A DNA stretch of 64,000 nt from Parvibaculum sp963975745 (lineage in GTDB: Bacteria > Pseudomonadota > Alphaproteobacteria > Parvibaculales > Parvibaculaceae). Location of the stretch: positions 62,001 to 126,000 of the forward strand of contig NZ_CAXBIB010000010.1 of assembly GCF_963975745.1 (NCBI RefSeq), in the 5' to 3' direction. Positions 42,979-53,935 of this stretch are shown here, one piece after another. How positions within the stretch are numbered: the stretch's first letter is position 1; each line of letters begins with the position of its first letter. The notes beneath the pieces are model-generated. The model ran no database searches. It was not told the DNA's origin and was given only the letters and a program-made list of their open reading frames with translations. Both the position numbers and the translations under genes were made by a program.

Positions 42979-43832
42979 TCCGGCCGGTCGCGCTTCTTTC
43001 GGCCCTCATCCTCGCCGCCGCTTCGCCTGCCGTTGCGGACGCCGTGCCGGCGCTCGAATTACAGGGCGAGATGACGCAGGGCGCGCTGATTATCGGCACG
43101 GCCATGCCGGGCGCCAAGGTGCGGCTCGACGGGACCGATGTACCCGTTGCCGGAAACGGCCTCTTCGCATTCGGTTTCGACCGCGATCACGGCGCCACCG
43201 CACATCTTGCCGTCACCTATCCGGACGGGACCGGCACGGAACGGCAGATCGAGGTGGCGCGCCGCGACTGGGCCATCCAGCGCATCGACGGCTTGCCGCA
43301 GAAATATGTGACGCCGCCGCCCGAGACGCTGGCCCGCATCGCCAGGGAGCGCGAACTGAAGACCGCAGCGCGCGGCAAACGGATCGAGGGCAGCTGGTTC
43401 GCACAGCCCTTCATCTGGCCGACGACCGGTCCGATCACCGGCGTGTTCGGCTCGCAACGCATCTATAATGGCGAACCGCGCCGGCCGCATTACGGCGTCG
43501 ACGTGGCCGCGCCGACCGGTACGCCGATCGTTGCGCCGCAGGCGGGTGTGGTGACGCTGGCCGAAGCGGACATGTATTTCGAGGGCGGCCTGGTGTTTCT
43601 CGATCACGGTCATGGCGTGACCAGCGTCATCATGCATATGAGCCGGGTCGACGTGACGGAAGGTCAGACCGTCGAACAGGGCGAGGTCATCGGCGCGGTG
43701 GGCGCAACCGGCCGCGCCACCGGACCGCATCTTCACTGGGGCATGTTCTGGCGCGGCGCGCAGCTCGATCCGGTCAATCTTGCCGGGGCAATGCCGGACG
43801 CAGCCCAGACGGCCGCCGGCGGCGGCGACTAG
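42975..43832 (+). CDS. M23 family metallopeptidase
   Basis: This is a 285-residue peptidoglycan endopeptidase-like protein with a signal peptide (ALLSALILAAASPAVADA), so it acts in the periplasm. A beta-rich N-terminal domain is followed by the LytM/M23 domain: RRPHYGVDVAAPTGTPIVAP (zinc ligand H and D) and GRATGPHLHWGMFW (HLH). All key residues are present, so it is probably active, unlike EnvC-type activators. The start ATG 42975 is coupled to DUF2093. Confidence 0.93.
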   Translation: MIRPVALLSALILAAASPAVADAVPALELQGEMTQGALIIGTAMPGAKVRLDGTDVPVAGNGLFAFGFDRDHGATAHLAVTYPDGTGTERQIEVARRDWAIQRIDGLPQKYVTPPPETLARIARERELKTAARGKRIEGSWFAQPFIWPTTGPITGVFGSQRIYNGEPRRPHYGVDVAAPTGTPIVAPQAGVVTLAEADMYFEGGLVFLDHGHGVTSVIMHMSRVDVTEGQTVEQGEVIGAVGATGRATGPHLHWGMFWRGAQLDPVNLAGAMPDAAQTAAGGGD

Positions 43833-43874
43833 GGCTCCGGTCCTGTCGCGTTTCCGGACGGCACGGCGTTCTTC

Positions 43875-44813
43875 CTATTCGACAGAACCATCCTCTTCCG
43901 ACCCGTACCGGCGGCGCTGCCAGGGCTTGACCGACCAGCGATCATGCAGCCAGAGCCATTCATGCGGGCGGGCGCGGATGCGCGCCTCGAGAAAATCGTT
44001 GATCTCCTGGGTGATGCGCAGGATCTCGTCGAAGGGCTCGGCCTCCGGATTCGCCAGGATCGGGTCGTAGACGGTGACGCGGAAACGGGCGCCTTCGAGG
44101 CGTTCGATGCCGACCGGCAGCACCGGCACATTGTAGCGCACGGCCAGACCCGCCGGTGCGCCCGCCGTCATGGCGCGCAGCCCGAACAGGCGCGCCTCCA
44201 CGCCGTCATTCATCTTCTGATCGGTCAGCATGGCGACGAAGCGGTTCTCGCGCATCAGCCTGACGATCACACGCGCGCCGGCTCCGCCCTTGGGGATCTG
44301 CGTCGCGCCGCCGGTGGCACGCCGGCGCAACGAGACCATCCATTCGTTGACGAAGGGGTTGTTGGCATGGCGATAGACCTCGCCGCCTTCGAGCCCTTCC
44401 AGACGCATGACCAGGGGCAGCAATTCCCAGTTCGAAAAGTGACCCGACACCAGGACGCCGCCATAGCCTTCCGCCGCCATGGCCCGCAAGGCCCCGGCGC
44501 CGACCACCTCGATGCGGTGGCGTTCGCCGGGATGCCCGAAGCGTTCGAGATGCGCATACTCACCGATGGTGCGGCCGAGATTTTCCCACATCGCGGCCAG
44601 GATGCGCTCGACCTCGGCTGGCGGCAGATCCGGCATGGCGCGGCGGATATTGGCGCGGGCGCGCTTGGAGATGCCGAGTTTCGGACCGAGATATCGCGCC
44701 AGCCGGCCGCCCAGCGCCGATGCCCGGTCGAGTCCCAGCAGATGGAAAAAGGCCAGTGCGATCTTCAGCGCCGCATATTCGAACAGGTGCACGGTCGTGC
44801 TCTTTGCCGTCAT
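43875..44813 (-). CDS. lipid A biosynthesis acyltransferase, LpxL/HtrB type
   Basis: This is a 312-residue lysophospholipid-acyltransferase-superfamily enzyme like LpxL, which adds a secondary acyl chain to Kdo-lipid A. The catalytic motif is SGHFSNWE (H-x4-E). ATQIPKGGAGARVIVRLM and FVAMLTDQKMNDGVEARLFG follow in family order. The N-terminal part has a short membrane anchor. It is the last gene of a cluster after lpxK (16-bp gap), which supports lipid A as its substrate. Confidence 0.9.
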   Translation of the reverse strand: MTAKSTTVHLFEYAALKIALAFFHLLGLDRASALGGRLARYLGPKLGISKRARANIRRAMPDLPPAEVERILAAMWENLGRTIGEYAHLERFGHPGERHRIEVVGAGALRAMAAEGYGGVLVSGHFSNWELLPLVMRLEGLEGGEVYRHANNPFVNEWMVSLRRRATGGATQIPKGGAGARVIVRLMRENRFVAMLTDQKMNDGVEARLFGLRAMTAGAPAGLAVRYNVPVLPVGIERLEGARFRVTVYDPILANPEAEPFDEILRITQEINDFLEARIRARPHEWLWLHDRWSVKPWQRRRYGSEEDGSVE

Positions 44814-44829
44814 GCCTTCCCGCCCCCTC

Positions 44830-45867
44830 TCAACCCCGGCGGCGACGCGCGCGTCGCGTTGCGTCGTCGATCAACGCCATCAGGGTGTCGATGTTGGCAA
44901 TCAGCGCCCGGACCGGCAACTGCATCGCGGCATCGCGCAGCCGTGCCCGCGCGCTGCCGGCCGGCGCATGGGCCAGACGCACCGCGTCCTTTTCGGTGGT
45001 GATCAGGCGCAGGCCGCGCTCGCGCGCCCGGACCAGCAGATGCAGGGCGTCGCGCTCGGAATACATGTGGTGGTCGGCGAAATCGACCGTCTCGGCGACC
45101 TCGGCACCGAGATCGGCCAGCGTGCGATAGAATCTCTCGGGACGGCCGATGCCGGCAAAGGCCAGCAGCGGCAGATCGCCCAGGCCGGGCGGTGTGGCCG
45201 GCCGGGTGATCGCATTGAAAACCGGCAGGCCGCGGGCGCGGGCACGCGCCGCGATGCCGTCGGCCGCATGGCCGCGGCCGTTCAGGATGACCGCCTGGGC
45301 CCGTGCCAGCGCGCCGTCGATGCGCTCGCGCAGGGGGCCGGCCGGAATGAGACGCCCGTTGCCGACGCCCGTCGCCGCGTCGACGACCAGTATCGAGAAG
45401 TCCTTGACGAGATGCGGGTTCTGGAAGCCGTCATCCATCACGATCAATTGCGCGCCGCCGCGTACCGCGGCTGCCGCGCCTTCCGGCCGCCGTGCCGACA
45501 CCCATGCCGGCGCGATGGCAGCCAGCAGCAGCGGCTCGTCGCCGACATCGGCCGCGCCGTGCCGCGCCGGATCGACCCGGATCGGGCCGCGCTCGCGGCC
45601 GCCATAGCCCCGGGTCAGGAAATGAACATTCTCGCCGGCTGCGATCAGGCGCTCGGCAAGGGTCAGCGCCAGCGGCGTCTTGCCGGTGCCGCCGGCCGTC
45701 AGATTGCCGATGCAGACGACCGGCACGGCCGCGCGCTCCGGCGTGGCACGGCGATAGCGGATGCGGCCGGCCAGACCGTAGAGCCAGCCGGCCGGCGCCA
45801 GCAGACGCGCCGGCAACTGCGGCGCGGCGCCGGTTCGCGGCGGATACCAGAAGCGCGGTTCACGCAT
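44830..45867 (-). CDS. lpxK: tetraacyldisaccharide 4'-kinase
   Basis: LpxK phosphorylates the 4' position of the lipid A disaccharide. The 345-residue protein has the P-loop CIGNLTAGGTGKTPLALTLA and a long open fold after it with VIVMDDGFQNPHLVKD-like residues. I chose ATG 45867 because the GGAGG site is 9 bp upstream; ATG 45873 would be only 3 bp away. The start overlaps the waaA stop by eight bases, which indicates coupling. Confidence 0.93.
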   Translation of the reverse strand: MREPRFWYPPRTGAAPQLPARLLAPAGWLYGLAGRIRYRRATPERAAVPVVCIGNLTAGGTGKTPLALTLAERLIAAGENVHFLTRGYGGRERGPIRVDPARHGAADVGDEPLLLAAIAPAWVSARRPEGAAAAVRGGAQLIVMDDGFQNPHLVKDFSILVVDAATGVGNGRLIPAGPLRERIDGALARAQAVILNGRGHAADGIAARARARGLPVFNAITRPATPPGLGDLPLLAFAGIGRPERFYRTLADLGAEVAETVDFADHHMYSERDALHLLVRARERGLRLITTEKDAVRLAHAPAGSARARLRDAAMQLPVRALIANIDTLMALIDDATRRARRRRG

Positions 45868-47167
45868 CGGCATGACCCTCCGCGGCCGGCGGCAGCAGCG
45901 GCCAGAGCAGCTCGAAGACGCGCGATGTCGCGCCGCTGTCGGCGCTGGCGACGGCCTGCGCCGCCGCGGCCCTTTGCCGGCGCAAGGCGGGGTCGGCCAG
46001 AAGCGGCGCGACCGCGCCGGCCAGTTCGGCCGGGCCGGCAATGCGCTGCATCGCGCCGGCCGCCTCGAAGGCCGCATAGGCCTCGGCGAAATTGAAGTCG
46101 GAGGGGCCCGCGATCAGGGCCGAGTCGAGACGCGCCGCCTCGAAGGGATTGTGGCCGCCGGCCGGGTGGAGCGTGCCGCCGATGAAGGCAATGCCGGACA
46201 GACTGTAGTAGAGGCCCATTTCGCCCAGTGTGTCGCCGAGATAGATGTCGGTCGTCGCGGCGATGCTCTCGCCGGCGCTGCGCCGGGCCACCGCAAGGCC
46301 GAGCGCCCGGCATTCGGCGGCCACGGCCGGGCCGCGCGCCGGGTGGCGCGGCACGATGATCGTCAGCAGGCCGGGATGGGCCGCGGCCAGCGCGCGATGC
46401 GCTTCGGCGGCGGCACGCTCTTCGCCGTCATGCGTGTTGCTGGCCAGCCAGACCGGGCGGCCGGCGATCTGGCCCTGCAGGCGCGCCAGTTCGCCGGCGT
46501 CGGGGCGCAGCGGCGCGGCATCGTGTTTCAGATTGCCGAGGCGCCGCACCGAGGGCGCGCCGAGGGCGCGCAGACGTTCGGCACTGGCCTTGTCCTGCGC
46601 CACCGTCAGCGAAAAGCCCGCCAGCAGCGCCGCCGCCATCTGCGGCGCGCGGCGCCAGTTGCGGAAGGACTGTTCGGTGATGCGCGCATTGACGAGGGCC
46701 AGCGGCAGGCCGCGCGCCCGGGCGGCGCGCATCAGGTTCGGCCAGAATTCCGACTCGACCCATATGGCGAGATCGGGCCGCCAGTGGTCGAGAAAGCGGG
46801 CGCACCAGGCCGGATGATCGAGCGGCACCAGTTGATGCACGGCGCGCGGCGGCAGGCGCTCGGCCATCAGCCGGGCCGAGGTGACGGTGCCGGTGGTGAC
46901 CAGCACCGCGATGTCGGGTGCCGCGGCCAGCAGGCGGTCGATCAGCGGCAGCACCGACAGCGACTCGCCGATGCTGGCGGCATGGAACCAGACCAGGCGG
47001 CCCGGCGGCCGCGGCCGCGACGGGCGGCCGAGGCGCTCGCCGATGCGGGCCGGATCCTCCTTGCCGCGCGCAATCCGGCGGCGCAGCAGGACCGGGGCCA
47101 CCGGCGCCAGCGCCCGCGTCAACAGACGGTAGAGCGCAAGGCCGGGCGATGTGGCGGTCGCGGTCAT
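45860..47167 (-). CDS. waaA: 3-deoxy-D-manno-octulosonic acid transferase
   Basis: WaaA (KdtA) transfers Kdo residues from CMP-Kdo to lipid IVA. The 435-residue GT-B protein has VWFHAASIGESLSVLPLIDRL, WVESEFWPNLMRAAR and LVNARITEQSFRNW in its N-terminal half. The C-terminal half has the donor site VGGTLHP-like IGGTLHPAGGHNPFEAA. I chose ATG 47167, after the DUF374 stop. The coupled lpxK gene follows. Confidence 0.95.
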   Translation of the reverse strand: MTATATSPGLALYRLLTRALAPVAPVLLRRRIARGKEDPARIGERLGRPSRPRPPGRLVWFHAASIGESLSVLPLIDRLLAAAPDIAVLVTTGTVTSARLMAERLPPRAVHQLVPLDHPAWCARFLDHWRPDLAIWVESEFWPNLMRAARARGLPLALVNARITEQSFRNWRRAPQMAAALLAGFSLTVAQDKASAERLRALGAPSVRRLGNLKHDAAPLRPDAGELARLQGQIAGRPVWLASNTHDGEERAAAEAHRALAAAHPGLLTIIVPRHPARGPAVAAECRALGLAVARRSAGESIAATTDIYLGDTLGEMGLYYSLSGIAFIGGTLHPAGGHNPFEAARLDSALIAGPSDFNFAEAYAAFEAAGAMQRIAGPAELAGAVAPLLADPALRRQRAAAAQAVASADSGATSRVFELLWPLLPPAAEGHADA

Positions 47168-47183
47168 CACCGGAACGGGATGC

Positions 47184-47930
47184 TCAAGACGCCACCGTCC
47201 CTGCATCCTGCAGGGACGGGGCGCGGCCGACCAGGCGTTCGGCCTCGGCCGCGACTTCGTTGAGACCGTCCTCGACGCGCTGCCGCGCGCGTTCGATTTC
47301 CTCCGGGCTCGCATCGCGGTCGACATAGATCGGTTCGCCCCATACCAGCGCGCCCTTCGAGAAGGGCAGGTTGATGGTGAAGCGGTCCCAGTTGTCGAGC
47401 TTGATGCGGGCGCGCGTCGTCGCGGCCACCGGCACGATGGGACGGCCGGAGAGCCGCGCCAGCATCACGATGCCCTCGCCCGCGCGCCGCGCCGGCCCCG
47501 GGGGCAGATCGGCAGTCAGACCGATCGAGATGTTCTCGCCAAGCGCGCGGACCATGGCGCGCAAGGCGCCGGCGCCGCCCTTGCCCTTGTGCTTGTGGCT
47601 GCGCTCCTCGCCCTTCGGCACGCCAGCGCCGCGGATCGTGCTGACGCCGAGATGGCGCATGACGCTGTCGACGATCTCGCCGTCGCCATGTTTCGAGACC
47701 AGGATGCGCCACTCGCGCCAGTTGTGCCAGAAGGGCGGCAGGATCAGATTCTGTCCATGCCATGTCGCCGCGACAAAGGGCTTGTCGACATTCCAGAAAC
47801 TGGCGGCGATGTCGCCGCGCCGGATCTCGAAGCGGCAGGTCCGCCGGACCAGACGGATATAGAGCGCAATCAGGAAACCGATCGCGCCGGCGAAGGCCGC
47901 ACTCTTGAATATCTTCTTGCCGAGCGACAT
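47184..47930 (-). CDS. DUF374 lysophospholipid acyltransferase family protein
   Basis: This is a 248-residue membrane-associated protein of the DUF374 (COG2121) acyltransferase family. The N-terminal anchor SAAFAGAIGFLIALYIRLV is followed by ATWHGQNLILPPFWH, where the catalytic His-Gly-Gln motif is found. ISIGLTADLPPGPARRAGEG also matches. The family is often encoded next to Kdo genes, and the acyl acceptor is not known. It sits 7 bp after the ABC transporter and 16 bp before waaA. Confidence 0.85.
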   Translation of the reverse strand: MSLGKKIFKSAAFAGAIGFLIALYIRLVRRTCRFEIRRGDIAASFWNVDKPFVAATWHGQNLILPPFWHNWREWRILVSKHGDGEIVDSVMRHLGVSTIRGAGVPKGEERSHKHKGKGGAGALRAMVRALGENISIGLTADLPPGPARRAGEGIVMLARLSGRPIVPVAATTRARIKLDNWDRFTINLPFSKGALVWGEPIYVDRDASPEEIERARQRVEDGLNEVAAEAERLVGRAPSLQDAGTVAS

Positions 47931-47937
47931 CGGGTCC

Positions 47938-49821
<1,884 letters not shown>

Positions 49822-49954
49822 CTGGCCTGTCTCGTTCGGTCCCGGCGATCGGGATTGCCGGGACCATATCACGGCACACCACCTGTCGCCATAAAGGCGG
49901 CAAATGGTAAACGCTTCATTCAATTGACCTTTTGACCGATTTCCGGGGCGCCCG

Positions 49955-50479
49955 TCAATTCAGCAAGGCGATGGAGACCGTCAGATAAGTGGCGAACAGC
50001 GTCCAGGCGAGATAGGGCAACTGCAGCAGACCGGCGAGACGATCGAACTTGAGGAATGCCATCACCATCAGAATGATGGCCGCGTCGAGGGCCAGCACCA
50101 CCAGGACCGCCAGCGCCGGGCTCTTCAGCCCGAAAAACACGATGCTCCAGGACAGATTCAACGCCAGCTGCATGCCGAACAGGGACAGCGGCCCGCCCGC
50201 CTTGTCGAAACTTCCCGCCGCGCGCCAGACCAGCCAGGCCGAGATCGCCATCAGGAAATAGAGAAAGTTCCAGACGACCGGGAAAACCCATTCGTCGGGG
50301 TTGAGCGGCGGCTTGACCAGTTCCTGATACCAGTCACCGACGCTCGTTGCCGTCACGGCGCCGCCCGCGCCGGCGACAATGAAGACCACAATCAGAAATC
50401 CGAACAGGCAGACAAGCGACATCAGCGTGCCCGGCCCCGGCCTTGCCTTGTTGTCCGGCGACGGGTCGTTACTCGTCAT
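49955..50479 (-). CDS. TspO/MBR family protein
   Basis: This is a 174-residue tryptophan-rich sensory protein homologue with five membrane helices. Marks are WYQELVKPPLNPDEWVFPVVW, NLSWSIVFFG and LLQLPYLAWTLFATYLTVSI. TspO binds porphyrins and steroids; in Rhodobacter it affects pigment gene control. The start ATG 50479 overlaps the DUF4170 stop (50469) by 11 bases, so the two are coupled. Confidence 0.92.
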   Translation of the reverse strand: MTSNDPSPDNKARPGPGTLMSLVCLFGFLIVVFIVAGAGGAVTATSVGDWYQELVKPPLNPDEWVFPVVWNFLYFLMAISAWLVWRAAGSFDKAGGPLSLFGMQLALNLSWSIVFFGLKSPALAVLVVLALDAAIILMVMAFLKFDRLAGLLQLPYLAWTLFATYLTVSIALLN

Positions 50480-50705
50480 CGCCACCATCCTGATCGGGAT
50501 CGAGCAGCCGGTGCAGATGTACAATGAAATATCGCATATGCGCGTTGTCGACCGTTTTCTGGGCGGCCGCCTTCCATGCACGATGCGCCGTGTCGTAATC
50601 CGGGAAGATACCGACGATATCCAGCGCCGTCGTGTCCTTGAACTCCCTGCCTTCCAGATGCGTCAGCTCGCCGCCGAATACCAGGTGCAGAAGCTGTTTT
50701 GACAT
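50469..50705 (-). CDS. DUF4170 domain-containing protein
   Basis: This is a 78-residue alphaproteobacterial protein with the DUF4170 core LHLVFGGELTHLEGREFKD followed by VGIFPDYDTAHRAWKAAAQKTVDNA, here split as VGIFPDYDTAHRAWKAAAQ and TVDNAHMRYFIVHLHRLLDP. The function is unknown. It lies between cysQ and TspO on the same strand, a neighbourhood recurrent in the class. Confidence 0.88.
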   Translation of the reverse strand: MSKQLLHLVFGGELTHLEGREFKDTTALDIVGIFPDYDTAHRAWKAAAQKTVDNAHMRYFIVHLHRLLDPDQDGGDDE

Positions 50706-50783
50706 GAAGACCTCGGGACAACGACTGCATCGGATGCGAGTCGGATGCTAGCACGGCAATGCGATCCGGCGAAGGCGTTGCTG

Positions 50784-51593
50784 TCAGTCGGGCAAGCGTA
50801 TCGCACCCAATCGAGCCAGCATTGCATCGTGGAGCGCCGGACCTGCAACGAGCAGGCTGCGGTGCCGCGTGCTTTCACGATTGTAGGTAAAGGGCCGGCC
50901 GTCATGCGTCGTCATGCAGCCCCTTGCCTCGGTGACGATCAGATCCGCCGCCGCAAGATCCCAATCGCTCTTGCCATTCAGCGCGAGCGCCGCGTCGGCC
51001 ATGCCGCAGGCCACCAGTGCGATCCGGTAGGCGACCGAGTTGCGTTCCAGAATGTCCATTTCAGGCCAGGGCGGGATGCCGGCTCGGCTCCATCCGGGAT
51101 GCTTGAACATCGGCGCAAAGGCCGCGATCCGGCAGCCTTCGATTTCGCTGCGGTTGCTGACATGGATCGACCGACCGTTGAGCCGCGCGCCGCCGCCGAT
51201 CGCCGCGTCGAAGAATTCATCCGTCGCAGGATTGAAAAGCGCGGCGATGACCGGACGACCGTCCGCGACCAATGCAACGGATACAACGAAATGGGGTTGG
51301 CCCCTGGCAAAGGCCCGCGTGCCGTCGATCGGATCGACGACCCAGGTCAAGCGGCGCGAGAGACGTATCGCGTCATCCTCGGTTTCTTCCGACAACCAGC
51401 CATATTCGGGTCGTGCCGAGGTCAGACGCGCCTGCAAGAGATCGTTGACGGCAATATCGGCTTCGGTGACCGGACTGTTGTCGGCATCCTTCGACCATTT
51501 CCTGAGGTCGGTGCCGAAATAGCGCATGGCAAGCGCGCCCGCATCCCTGACCGCCTCTTTCAGCAGGACAAAATCACCGTCAGGTACCGGCAA
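50784..51593 (-). CDS. cysQ: 3'(2'),5'-bisphosphate nucleotidase CysQ-like
   Basis: This is a 269-residue inositol-monophosphatase-fold enzyme. The metal sites are E69-E70 (WLSEETEDD), D87-P-I-D90-G-T (WVVDPIDGTRAFARG) and the late WDLAAADLIVTEARG. CysQ removes 3'-phosphoadenosine phosphate, a by-product of sulfate assimilation. Other substrates such as inositol phosphates are possible. The start overlaps the pmbA stop by 14 bases. Confidence 0.9.
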   Translation of the reverse strand: MPVPDGDFVLLKEAVRDAGALAMRYFGTDLRKWSKDADNSPVTEADIAVNDLLQARLTSARPEYGWLSEETEDDAIRLSRRLTWVVDPIDGTRAFARGQPHFVVSVALVADGRPVIAALFNPATDEFFDAAIGGGARLNGRSIHVSNRSEIEGCRIAAFAPMFKHPGWSRAGIPPWPEMDILERNSVAYRIALVACGMADAALALNGKSDWDLAAADLIVTEARGCMTTHDGRPFTYNRESTRHRSLLVAGPALHDAMLARLGAIRLPD

Positions 51594-52956
51594 CGGTCAT
51601 CCCCTCGACGCGGACCGTCGGTGCGTTGGTGCCGTGGCGAAACTCGAGATCGTCGGCCGGCGTCATGTTCAGGAACATGTCCTTGAGGTTTCCGGCCACC
51701 GTGATTTCACTCACCGGGTATGTGATTTCGCCATTCTCGATCCAGAAACCGGAAGCGCCGCGGCTGTAGTCGCCGGTCACGCCATTGATGCCCATGCCGA
51801 TCAGCTCGGTGATATAGAGGCCCTGTCCGATATCGGCGATCAATTCCTTCACGCCGAGACAGCCTTTCTCCATATAGAGGTTGGTCGGCGCCGGCGACGG
51901 CGATCCGCCCGTGCCGCGTGCCGCGTGGCCGGTCGACACCAGACCAAGCTGGCGTGCCGTTGCACTGTCGAGCAGCCAGGTCGTCAGGCGTCCATCATCG
52001 ATCAGATTCATGCGGCGGTTCGCGACGCCCTCGCCATCAAACGGCTTTGAGCGCAGGCCACGCTTCATGTGCGGATCGTCGACGATCGAAATGCCGCGCG
52101 CAAATACGGCACGATCCATCTCGTTCTTCAGAAAACTGGTTCCGCGCGCGATCGACGTTCCGGAAATGGCGCTCGCAAAATGGCCGACGAGTCCGCCCGA
52201 GACGCGCGGATCGTAGACCACGGGCACCGCCTGCGAAGAAACCTTGCGCGGATGGAGCCGCCTTACCGCCTTTTCGCCTGCGCGACGGCCGATCGCGGTG
52301 GCGGATTCGAGATCGTGTCCATGCCGCGCCGTCATGTGGTCATAGTCGCGCTCCATCGCCGTGCCTTCGCCGGCCAGCACCGAGCAGGAAATCGAACAGA
52401 AGGTCCCCGCATAGGTCCCCGCAAAACCACGGCCGGCGGCATCACGCGCGACCAATGCAACGCTGGAGCGGCCCCACCCCGCCCCTGCCCCGCTCGAATT
52501 GGTGACACCATCAACCGCAAGCGCGGCCTCCTCCGCCTCGGATGCCAAAGCGGCCAGTTGTTCTGCCGTCGGCGGCGGGCTCTTGTCTTCGATATCGAGA
52601 TCCGGCCAGTCCCGTGCCAGCAGCGCGGCATCCGCCAATCCGCACCAGACGTCTTCCGGCGCGGCGCGCGCCATGGCCACCACGCGTTCGATCATCGGTG
52701 CAAGCGATGTCTCCGACAGATCCGTGGTGGAAACGCTCGCCTGACGTCTGCCGATGAAAACGCGCAGACCGATGTCACGTCCCTCCGAGCGTTCGACATC
52801 CTCGAGCTTGCCGAGGCGCCACGAGACGCCCAGCGACGTGCCCTCCATGGCAACGGCATCGGCGGCATCGGCGCCGGCCGCCAATGCGCGGTCGACAAGC
52901 GCTGCCGCTGCATCGAGTGCCGACAACATTCCGTCGGCCTTTGCCGTTCCAGTCAT
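51580..52956 (-). CDS. pmbA: metalloprotease PmbA/TldE
   Basis: PmbA (TldE) is the partner subunit of TldD. The 458-residue protein has RRAGEKAVRRLHPRKVSSQA near the middle, GVNSS-like AVDGVTNSSGAGAGW and NLYMEKG near the C terminus, and MGINGVTGDYSRGASGFWIENG. It lacks the HExxxH motif, as expected for this half. The TldD half is 18 kb away in the window on the opposite strand. The start is ATG 52956. It leads the pmbA-cysQ-DUF4170-TspO run. Confidence 0.95.
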   Translation of the reverse strand: MTGTAKADGMLSALDAAAALVDRALAAGADAADAVAMEGTSLGVSWRLGKLEDVERSEGRDIGLRVFIGRRQASVSTTDLSETSLAPMIERVVAMARAAPEDVWCGLADAALLARDWPDLDIEDKSPPPTAEQLAALASEAEEAALAVDGVTNSSGAGAGWGRSSVALVARDAAGRGFAGTYAGTFCSISCSVLAGEGTAMERDYDHMTARHGHDLESATAIGRRAGEKAVRRLHPRKVSSQAVPVVYDPRVSGGLVGHFASAISGTSIARGTSFLKNEMDRAVFARGISIVDDPHMKRGLRSKPFDGEGVANRRMNLIDDGRLTTWLLDSATARQLGLVSTGHAARGTGGSPSPAPTNLYMEKGCLGVKELIADIGQGLYITELIGMGINGVTGDYSRGASGFWIENGEITYPVSEITVAGNLKDMFLNMTPADDLEFRHGTNAPTVRVEGMTVAGT

Positions 52957-52978
52957 CCCTGCCGCTTCCAGACGTTGT

Positions 52979-53383
52979 TCAGAGCAATGCGTAATAGAGA
53001 CAGGCAAGGCCCGCCACAAGCTGCCCGATCCAGGTCAACAGCGTGCCGACAAGGCGTGGCGGCGTCGACGCGCCTGTTCGTGAAACACCGATCGCGTGCA
53101 GCACGCGGCCGATGGTCAGCGCAAGACCGACCACATGCAGCACGATGATCGAGGCCGAGAGCATGTGCAGCACTACAAGACCGATCAGGCCGATCGGCGT
53201 GTATTCGACATTGGTGATGTGGGCGCGGCTCGCATTGTACAACTTGTCGTCGTCGCCGGTTCCCGTCATCACATTGGCGCGAAGGCGATTGGCAGAGACG
53301 CGATAAGCCAGGAACAGGTTGATGAGAATGTTGAGACCGGCATAGACGCCGACGATTGCCAGCGAGATCGAATAGAATGTCAT
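52979..53383 (-). CDS. MAPEG family membrane protein
   Basis: This is a 134-residue membrane protein with four hydrophobic helices, of the MAPEG family (microsomal glutathione transferase-like). The motif NASRAHITNVEYTPIGLIGL and RVLHAIGVSRTG are typical. Bacterial members have glutathione transferase or unknown activity. It starts at ATG 53383 and lies 22 bp before pmbA on the same strand. Confidence 0.9.
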   Translation of the reverse strand: MTFYSISLAIVGVYAGLNILINLFLAYRVSANRLRANVMTGTGDDDKLYNASRAHITNVEYTPIGLIGLVVLHMLSASIIVLHVVGLALTIGRVLHAIGVSRTGASTPPRLVGTLLTWIGQLVAGLACLYYALL

Positions 53384-53502
53384 CGGGGCATCCTCCCTTT
53401 GGCCTGCCACGGGCCTGATTCTCCGGATCGGCGGCAAGGCTAGCACGGGCCGGACCCCGCATGACAGCGTGACAGCGCTGCCAGCGGCAGCAAATGCCGG
53501 GG

Positions 53503-53928
53503 TCAGTCGTCCGTGCCGGGCCGGCGACTGCGCAGTTGCTTCGTTGCGCCACGCCTGACCTTGCTTTCGAGGCGCCGCTTCTTCTCGCCAAGGCTTGGCC
53601 GCGTCGGCACCCGGAACTTCGGCCGATGCGCCGCCGCCGCGATCATTTCCACAAGCCGGCCTATCGCATCGCGACGGTTGGCCTCCTGCGTCCGGAAACG
53701 GTTCGCCGTAATGATGACGATACCGTCCTTGGTGAGCTTGGCGCCCGCTATCCGTTCGAGCCGTGCCTTGACCGGCGCCGTCAGCGAGGGCGATCCGCGG
53801 ACATCGAAACGAAGTTGCGCGGCTGTGGAGACCTTGTTGACGTTCTGCCCGCCCGGACCGCCGGCGCGGATATAGGTGATGGAAATCTCGTCCTCGCCGA
53901 TCGAGAGGCTGTCCGTGACGGGGATCAT
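53503..53928 (-). CDS. arfB: peptide chain release factor-like ArfB
   Basis: ArfB rescues ribosomes stalled on truncated mRNA. The 141-residue protein has the catalytic GGQ in RAGGPGGQNVNKVST (G26-G27-Q28) and the long basic tail typical of ArfB (SLGEKKRRLESKVRRGATKQ). No stop-codon reading domain is present. It lies 7 bp after the UbiD stop on the same strand. The start is ATG 53928. Confidence 0.95.
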   Translation of the reverse strand: MIPVTDSLSIGEDEISITYIRAGGPGGQNVNKVSTAAQLRFDVRGSPSLTAPVKARLERIAGAKLTKDGIVIITANRFRTQEANRRDAIGRLVEMIAAAAHRPKFRVPTRPSLGEKKRRLESKVRRGATKQLRSRRPGTDD

Positions 53929-53935
53929 CGGCGCA